Under the pieces are notes generated by a model. The model saw nothing but the letters and a program-made list of their open reading frames with translations. It was not told the DNA's origin and made no database searches. From the NCBI RefSeq assembly GCF_010015445.1, contig NC_053119.1, positions 3,638,288 through 3,702,287 on the forward strand: a DNA stretch of 64,000 nt, read 5' to 3'. This document shows positions 56,980 to 64,000 of the stretch, piece by piece (the stretch's first letter is position 1; each line of letters starts with the position of its first letter). The position numbers and the translations under genes are program-made. This DNA comes from Perca fluviatilis (Eukaryota; Chordata; Actinopteri; Perciformes; Percidae).

Positions 56980-57299
56980 GACAGACAGCATCGGTGAACA
57001 AGTTTAAGTACAGTATGACATGTGGAGCTGAGCTGGCAGCCACAGCTGCTCCACATCCTTAAACCTGCCACTGGAAACTGGAAAATGAGCTTTGATCCGG
57101 TGCTAATTCTGCTGCCGCTGCTGCTGGGAGGCTTTTTCCCTTCCGGACGCCAAGCTCCCAGCAGGCTTTGTGTCACCGGCGTTTTAACACGGTTCTGTTA
57201 ATCGCTCCTGTGCCGGGAATTACACAGAAAAGTGCAGACACACCATAGACTTGACGACAACCCCTGCTCTTAAACTCTTAAACTTTTAAACGTAAAAGT
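56980..57299. other. Intronic non-coding DNA
   Basis: Balanced composition. A CTGCTGCCGCTGCTGCTGGG run at about 57108 is a local triplet repeat. No exon. Confidence 0.4.
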
Positions 57300-57404
57300 A
57301 GAGCTGGGCAATATATACATATAATATATCGATATCGTGATATGAGACTAGATATCATGTTAGATTTTGCATCGTAATATGGCATAAGTGTCTTTTCAGA
57401 TATA
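57300..57404. mobile_element. hAT-like element (GAGCTGGGCAATATAT), copy 3, cut by an array
   Basis: Left part identical in layout to 37077 and 52950, up to GGCATAAGTGTCTTTTC. The array then follows. Confidence 0.72.
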
Positions 57405-58130
57405 ATACAGGTTTAAGGAGTCTCCCCCTGCAGGAATTCAGAAATAATGCAGGTTTAAGGAGTCTCCCCCTGCTGGTATTCAGCTATAATGCAGGTTTAA
57501 GGAGTCTCCCCCTGCTGGTATTCAGATATAATGCAGGTTTAAGGAGTCTCCCCCTGCTGGTATTCAGATAGGATGCAGGTTTAAGGAGTCACCCCTGCAG
57601 GTATTCAGATATAATGCAGGTTTAAGGAGTCTCCCCCTGCAGGAATTCAGATAGGATGCAGGTTTAAGGAGTCTCCCCCTGCAGGAATTCAGATATAATG
57701 CAGGTTTAAGGAGTCTCCCCCTGCTGGTATTCAGATATAAAGCCGGTTTAAGGAGTCTCCCCCTGCAGGAATTCAGATAGAATGCAGGTTTAAGGAGTCT
57801 CCCCCTGCTGGTATTCAGATATAATGCAGGTTTAAGGAGTCTCCCCCTGCTGGTATTCAGATAGGATGCAGGTTTAAGGAGTCTCCCCCTGCAGGTATTC
57901 AGATATAATGCAGGTTTAAGGAGTCTCCCCCTGCAGGAATTCAGATAGGATGCAGGTTTAAGGAGTCTCCCCCTGCAGGAATTCAGATATAATGCAGGTT
58001 TAAGGAGTCTCCCCCTGCTGGTATTCAGATATAAAGCCGGTTTAAGGAGTCTCCCCCTGCAGGAATTCAGATAGAATGCAGGTTTAAGGAGTCTCCCGCT
58101 GCAGGAATTCAGATAGGATGCAGGTTTAAG
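57405..58130. repeat. 42-bp minisatellite, about 17 units
   Basis: GCAGGTTTAAGGAGTCTCCC plus CCTGCTGGTATTCAGATATAAT. Variants CTGCAG/CTGCTG and ATATAA/ATAGGA alternate in blocks. As 42 is divisible by 3, the reverse strand stays open (LLKPALYLNTSRGR repeats). No start context or homology suggests a gene. Confidence 0.94.
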
Positions 58131-59239
58131 GCACTTTCGCATTTGCAGCACTTCGCCGAACCGGATGCTTTGTCCATTAATATTTACAGTCAATGTGACT
58201 AACTGTCACTAACCCCCAACCCCTCCCCCAACCATCTTGTCGGTGATTGGCTGGAATGTGGTTTGTTGTATTTTGGTGCACAGCCTGTGCCCCTACAGTG
58301 TTTGTTTTGACGTTGACGACCCCTGTGTTGTCTCCCGAGACCGGGCTTTTTCACGGTGTGTTCAGGGGCCACGCAGCTATAGCGGATCAAGGAGAGATGC
58401 CTACAATCTGAGACAAAAATTGGGAAAACCATCTAGGAACTCATAGTGCACCTTTTTAAATGTCCTTTTAATATCCACAGACATTCACACAGTGAAGCAG
58501 TGTCCATTTCTTCTGATATATAGAGAGTCCATTTCTATCTATCCATCCATCCATCCATCCATCTCCATTTTTGTCATCGTGCTCCCAGACCAGCGGCGAT
58601 CTGTCACGAAGAATTAGCTGCGGATTTCTTCTTTTATATCTGTGAGTTATATAACAGAGAACAGGGATTTCCAGTGTAGTTTTACAGCTAAATCAATACA
58701 TGTTTTTTTGTGTATAGAGGCTGCACATTTAGTGCAATACACAGGCCCGTTAAATCACAACTCCAAGCTTCATTTTCAAGGCAATGATAACAAATTAAGA
58801 TGACATAAACGTGGCGCACAGTTAAGTTAATATTTCCACGTCAGCTCTTAGCTCTTAACATCCAAACGGCTCATAGAGTTTCCATGCATACCGAGACTGT
58901 GATTACTTTTAGTAATCAGCTTACGGCTCCCGATGTTTGCAATATATCCCCCTTTAAATGTCTTCTTAAGTAGGTTAAAGTCGGATAAAATGGTCCCCCG
59001 CACCGTCGTGTGACAACTGTATTTGCTCGCTCCCGAGCCAAACTAAAGCTTAGTGACACTTTTATTGTTGGAAGTATTTAAACTTAATACGCCCAATTGC
59101 GAGATGGATTACATGTTCACGCAGAGAAAGATAAATGGTAAAAAAGAGAGAGATTTTTTCTCCAATTTTGGAAGGAAATGGCTTTGATGGGATATTCATA
59201 ACAGCAGGATGAATAATGAAGCATACCTGCTGTTAAGCT
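58131..59239. other. Intronic non-coding DNA with a (CCAT)n run
   Basis: (CCAT)n at 58543-58563. The rest is mixed. A reverse-strand open frame at 58199-58432 has no recognisable domain. Confidence 0.4.
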
Positions 59240-59243
59240 TTAA

Positions 59244-59850
59244 AGTGCCCATATTATGAAAGTAATCACTTTTTCTGGTGATTTGGGTTGTTGTTTTGTG
59301 TCTCTGGTGCTTCCACATGCATACAGACTTTGAAAAAAGACCATCCATGGTGTTCTGAGTGAGATATGGTTTCTGAACGTGTCCTGCCTTCAGTCTCCGG
59401 GTGAGCTGGTCAAAATCTGCACGGCTTTCTACGTCACTAGCCGAAACGAGCTGGCTAACCGCAACCGTTAGCATGCTACCTCGTTCTCAATAGCAAAGCA
59501 CTGCTACAACACACACTAGTTCACCATAATCTCCAAAAGAACTACTTCCATGTGCGCCCTGGTTTAGAAGAAGTCTCCCAGCTAATCCTGCCTTGTAACT
59601 GACTGAAGTTGGAGAAACTGCCTTTCTTTTACTGTCTATGGAGCTAGCAGACATGATCTACGACCTGAGCTACTGAGCATGTGCGAGTGCAATCAAAGCT
59701 AGAAAAGATGTCTCACTCTGTAGCTAAAACAGAGACCTGAACACAGGGTGAAAAGAGGAGCTGCAGCAGTGAACGAGAGCTGTGCAGTACGACAAAAATA
59801 TGGTTTTATTTATTTATAATGAACCTCAAAATGAGCATAATATGGGCGCT
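59244..59850 (+). mobile_element. TTAA-flanked family B element, copy 3 (complete)
   Basis: TTAA at 59240-59243 and 59851-59854. Ends AGTGCCCATATTATG and CATAATATGGGCGCT. 607 bp, the same order as the copies at 1 and 40554. Confidence 0.9.
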
Positions 59851-59854
59851 TTAA

Positions 59855-60813
59855 AAAGCCTGTAATAACAGTCTGAAAACAGTTTCCTGTGTGTTTGGTT
59901 TGGCGAACAACAAGGGGGCCCAAATTTATTGTGAACCTACATTGAAACTCAAAAAGGAATAGGAAGAAGCTACAAAAAAATATTCTGGTCCTACTCCCTT
60001 TTTCTATTTTTATCCTTTATTTAAATACAAAACAATTTGATGCTTCACTTATTCATACATGTTAACATATACATACTGTACACCATATATCTACCTACTT
60101 ACACTCACATAAACACATGCATACACACAGATGCATACATACATGCATACACACACAATTACACATTTATTTTCTTCTTATCTTCTTCGTTTCCGTCTAT
60201 CCATATCAAACCGAATAATAACCCATCCAGACTAGACTTAGTATGTAAGCCCAGGAACCATGCAGCCAATATACAGTAGCCTACTACTTTTCAAATGTAA
60301 ACTGGTCAAACATACTGTAAAATGCGAGATCTTTCAACATGAAACCGCTTGCCGCGTCGCGGTGTTTCTGCCGGGGACGTCTTCGCATCCATCAAGAATG
60401 CAAATGAAAATCAATGGCTCGGGAACAGGAAATCGTTGGCTTCCAAATGAGAAGAGACAGTACTGCCTGTCACACCTCCGGGGGGAAGGCTGATAGATGA
60501 GAAGCAAGAGGCCTTCAAGGACGCCGATTGCCTCGGTGGGTTTTGCCGGGAAATAAAACGGAGCTGTCAGAGCCGCTGTAGACGTTCCACCTGCACAACA
60601 GTTTGATTTAATAGACACAGATCACAGCCTGTAACTCAGTCAATGACCTGGCATTGATTGGACGATTTTTTTTAGGGATTAAACTATTGGTTTGATTTGT
60701 TGGAGAACGTGAGCTCAGAAGCTGTTCTGTCATCATCGGGTTGTGACAGATCAACTCCTCGTCATCCTCAGAGAATAGCTGTGACAGTGATGCTCTGCAG
60801 CTTTAAACACTGA
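59855..60813. other. Intronic non-coding DNA
   Basis: An ACACAnATGCATACATA-like run at 60110-60160. No supported gene; 60350-60620 is single-copy in texture. Confidence 0.35.
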
Positions 60814-62198
60814 AGCTGTGTCCCAATTCAGGGGGCTGCAGCCTTTTGGAGGCCGCAGCCTTCGAAGTCTACCGTTTGAGTGAATTATTATAGATCTGAA
60901 GACCAGGGATGCATTTATGGCTTTGGACCCAAACGCCAACTGCCAACGTGTTGAAATGGGACTATGTTTCTCTTCAAAATATGTCCAGATACCAAAAAAA
61001 AGTCTTAGAAAATCCACACAGTCAGAATCCGATGAGAAAAAGAGTTTAATGTGCTCGAAAGATATCAACACACAAGAAACCAGAGTAAGATCACGGACAG
61101 CTTACTAAAATTCCCTTTGTTCTCGTGTGTCTTATATTGGCCAAGACAGTCTTTTCCCCCCTGAAGAAATCCTCCAATAACCATTCTCTGAACATGCGGT
61201 GTAACAATTCAATTGGATATTTTGGAGTCCAAGGACCTCCTTTTTGGGAAAATCCCCATGTTGATGTCATTGTCTTTTTGCTAAATCCATGTTTCTCCAG
61301 CCAACACCTGAGGCCTTGGCGCTATGCCACTTTCTGCCTCTGTAGATCTGCAGCAGTAGGACTAAGGGGGGGAGAAAGCCTCAGACTTATCTCAAGCGGC
61401 CATAAGACCACACCTGTTCATGCCATATTATCACACATTGTATATTTGCCCATAATTCAATTATAAACCAGATTTTTATCATATTTTGACACAACACTAC
61501 CTCGGCCGCAGCCTTCGAAGCCCACGAAAGGCTGAACCGAGCAGTCTCCGAATGGTAGGCTTGCACGATATTGGCAAAATGTGATATTGCGATATCGATA
61601 TTAATTTAGATTTTTTTAAACGTATGTGAAATTATGAAAGTTACGGGAAAACGCATCAAAATAGATTCGTTTTTCTTACAACACAAGGTTTATTTCAACT
61701 GACGGTCATATTGGACTGGTCCAACATGACTATATAAATAAATAAGGACCATGTCTACAGAACAGGACATGTTCTACTGGTTGGACAGTTATAAAATATA
61801 TAAATAAGGACCATGTCTACAGAACAGGACATGTTCTACTGGTTGGACACTATAAAATATAACTCGCCATACATTTTCATAACACTGCCTATAATTGACA
61901 TCAACACAGTAAATTTCTTGCCTAAAACATTCTCAGAAGTTAATTTAATAATAAAATATGGCAGACAAATTGTAAAATAAATATTGGTTGTTAGCGTTTG
62001 TGTTTGCCTGTGCTTCTGATTGAATGCTGAGATGAATGCTGGAAATCCTGGGGCTGGGCAAGGATACAACAGTTTGGTCCTCCGAATTCTGTAAAAGGAG
62101 GCCGCATTTGAAGGAAATAAAATGAAAGTGGACAGCCTTTGTCGTGATAGTGTGACGCAATCAGTCTACGAATGCAGCCCCTGAATTGGGACATAGCT
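60814..62198. mobile_element. Element with AGCTGTGTCCCAATTCAGGG ends, 1.4 kb
   Basis: The left end AGCTGTGTCCCAATTCAGG pairs with CTGAATTGGGACATAGCT at 62181-62198. The GCAGCCTTCGAAG motif recurs at 60865 and 61508. The interior includes hAT-like ATATTGCGATATCGATATTA (from 61565) and a tandem duplication. No transposase recognised. Confidence 0.72.
61735..61858. repeat. Two-unit tandem duplication
   Basis: AAATAAGGACCATGTCTACA to TTCTACTGGTTGGACA occurs twice, about 66 bp apart. Confidence 0.88.
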
Positions 62199-62249
62199 TT
62201 AGGATGTTTACATGCGCTCGTATTCCACTTTTTTCCCGAATATGATACA

Positions 62250-62700
62250 GCAGGGGTCTTCAACGTTTTTTAGGCCAGGGACCCCTTAGCTGAAAAAGAG
62301 ACCGTGTAGAGACCCCCTACCATAGTGTGTATATATAGTAAGCTAATCTTCAATTTGTAAACATGTTTTTCAAAAATAGGCCAATTCAAACACATGGCAT
62401 CTTTTTTTTTTTTTGACAAGAAAAAGTTTAACTTTTGTAGTAAAAAACTAAATCCAAAAAGCTGGCAGCGTTTTGGTTCCAAAAAGCATCCGAGAGCCTT
62501 TTTTTTGTTGCTATAACAACAGCTACTGCTACAGTATCCAAGAGCGCTATGTGGAGCGGTGCTAACGCTAACGTTAGATTAAACAAAGTGGTGGAGCGAG
62601 CTAGAGAAAGCACATTTCGTTGTACTTTTATGTCGTGATTTAGGTCTTAAATTTCATTCACAGTGGTCATAAAAAGTCTTAAATTTGACAACAACCCCTG
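62250..62700. mobile_element. hAT-like fragment (CAGGGGTCTTCAACG)
   Basis: CAGGGGTCTTCAACGTTTTT resembles the left end at 12329. A possible right end ACAACAACCCCTG stops at about 62700, but flanks do not form a duplication. Confidence 0.5.
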
Positions 62701-62706
62701 AGTATA

Positions 62707-63387
62707 GACCTTTTTCACGGGAGACATGTTGACATGTCATAGTAGGAAAAGCACAGTATTCAAACCCATTACTGATGGCTGCATTCCACTTAGGAGAGAC
62801 CCTGGTATTAAACCATTACTGATGACTGCATTCCACTTAGGAGAGACCCTGGTATTAAACCATTACTAATGACTGCATTCCACTTAGGAGAGGTCCTGGT
62901 ATTAAACCATTACTGATGACTGCATTCCACTTAGGAGAGGTCCTGGTATTAAACCATTACTGATGGCTGCATTCCACTTAGGAGAGACCCTGGTATTAAA
63001 CCATTAATGATGGCTGCATTCCACTTAGGAGAGTTCCTGGTATTAAACCATTACTGATGGCTGCATTCCACTTAGGAGAGCCCTGGTATTAAACCATTGC
63101 ATAGAAACCTGTTTAAAACTGTTTGGCTGTATTAAACATTACTGTGCTCTCACTTAGGAGACCCTGGTATTAAACCATACTATGCTGCATTCTTAGGAGA
63201 GGCCTGGTATTAACGTGCCTGACTGTATTAACCTATTTCTTCCTTGAGAGGTCCTGGTATTGTGCATGCTGACTCACTGAAATATCTTACTGGGACACTT
63301 GATGGAACTGAGCCATCGTTAAGGTTATCAGTTTCAGCTGTGCTTTTCCTACTATGACAAGGCAACATGTCTGCTGTGAAAAAGGTC
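62707..63387. mobile_element. Miniature element with GACCTTTTTCAC ends and internal array
   Basis: GACCTTTTTCACGGGAGACA and TAGTAGGAAAAGCACAG at the left are inverted at 63340-63387. 681 bp. Terminal repeats about 50 bp. The inside is a decaying 47-bp array. Confidence 0.85.
62766..63250. repeat. 47-bp array, about seven good units then degenerate
   Basis: CCATTACTGATGGCTGCATT plus CCACTTAGGAGAGACCCTGGTATTAAA, given here in two parts; spacing 47 bp. Units after about 63100 are increasingly broken. Confidence 0.92.
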
Positions 63388-63783
63388 AGTTGTCTTTTTC
63401 AGAATATGGACAAAACCCCAGAACATTATATGCATGTAAACATAGTCACTGTGTTTTTTCCTACTTTAATGGCAAAGGCTCCCCCCCCCTCTTCCTCATC
63501 CATCTGCTTTGGAAATGTCAGCATCTGAATCATCACGAGTCACAAGTTGTACTCGACCGTGCGAGCTGTACTCGAGCCACAGGAATACCGGCGAGTGTGC
63601 CGCCAGCAGAGGAGAGGCAGAGATAAACGGCTAGCGCAGCATCTATCTGCTTGTTGCCTCGGCAACTCGGCGAAGCTACAGACAAGGAGGAAAGTAGGAG
63701 AAGGGAAGAGGAGCAGGGGCGATGGGAAGCCAGGGTTGTCTGAATGCAGCGAAGGACGAGATGATTGACAGAACTGGTACAGA

Positions 63784-63787
<4 letters not shown>
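63388..63787. other. Intronic non-coding DNA
   Basis: Ordinary sequence. Short frames on both strands are unsupported. Confidence 0.35.
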
Positions 63788-63840
<53 letters not shown>

Positions 63841-64000
63841 TAGATAGAGATAGAGAGAGCGACAGAGGGGGACAGAGAGAGAGAGAGACAGATAGACAGA
63901 GATAGAGAGAGCGACAGAGGGGGACAGAGAGAGAGAGCGACAGAGGGGGACAGAGAGAGAGAGAGACAGAGAGAGAGACAGAGAGAGAGAGACACAGAGA
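63788..64000. repeat. (GA)n tract with GACAGAGGGGGA units, runs off the window
   Basis: GAGAGA with ATAGATAGAGATAGAG and GCGACAGAGGGGGACAGAGA blocks repeated. Open frames (Ser/Leu rich on the reverse strand) are artefacts. Confidence 0.95.

Noticed and set aside
57564..58193. 209-codon reverse frame with LLKPALYLNTSRGR repeats
   Set aside because: Product of the 42-bp array period. No homology or gene context.
60334..61071. Reverse-strand frames near 60.3-61.1 kb as genes
   Set aside because: Short, without homology; the second crosses the left end of a mobile element.

Overview
The window looks like a piece of a ray-finned fish genome, probably a teleost. Evidence: a vertebrate gene split by introns, a Tc1-type transposon, many hAT-, Harbinger- and TTAA-flanked miniature elements, LINE 3' tails with TCTA-type ends, and long TG, GA and TA microsatellites. 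There is no bacterial-style gene density and no CRISPR array. The species cannot be named from the sequence alone.

Only one host gene is supported: immp2l, subunit 2 of the mitochondrial inner-membrane protease, on the + strand. Its first coding exon is at 32811-32948 (start codon, membrane anchor, catalytic serine box). Its second coding exon is at 42369-42472 (the conserved RGDIV segment). The remaining coding exons, including the one with the catalytic lysine, lie beyond the window, so 42473-64000 is intron. A CpG- and CRE-like patch at about 7030-7480 is the best guess for promoter and non-coding first exon, which would make almost everything from 7.1 kb onward intronic.

Nearly all the rest is mobile and tandem DNA. 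0.5-6 kb: an inverted-repeat element carrying a 58-bp minisatellite, then a TTAA element with two opposed 46-bp arrays. 8.6-10.7 kb: three elements nested in one another, with a decayed MADF-like gene. 12-20 kb: hAT and Tc1 miniature elements, a 26-bp minisatellite inside a TTAA element, a broken Tc1 copy and an 811-bp hAT element. 20.4-25.3 kb: TG-bearing satellite-like monomers split by a 4.0-kb TTAA-flanked insertion that holds a 33-bp array, a long foldback and a nested element. 25-32.7 kb: LINE tails, hAT and TTAA elements, a 20-bp array and a 1.8-kb 46-bp array ending just before exon 2. 33-41 kb: nested hAT elements, a polypurine tract and a 56-bp array. 41.5-46 kb: TG tracts, exon 3, a 17-bp array, and a 40-bp array interrupted by a Harbinger-like element. 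47-64 kb: more copies of the same families.

Two themes stand out. First, at least six minisatellites sit inside recognisable transposable elements, and in some the repeat unit is visibly element sequence, so transposons appear to seed tandem arrays here. Second, immp2l exon 3 is squeezed between a (TG)15 tract that replaces the polypyrimidine tract and a roughly 50-unit array of CTTCTCT-like motifs starting 26 nt after the splice donor; this suggests, but does not prove, regulated skipping. Several insertions have perfect target-site duplications or a paralogous unoccupied site in the same window, so their nesting order can be read directly.
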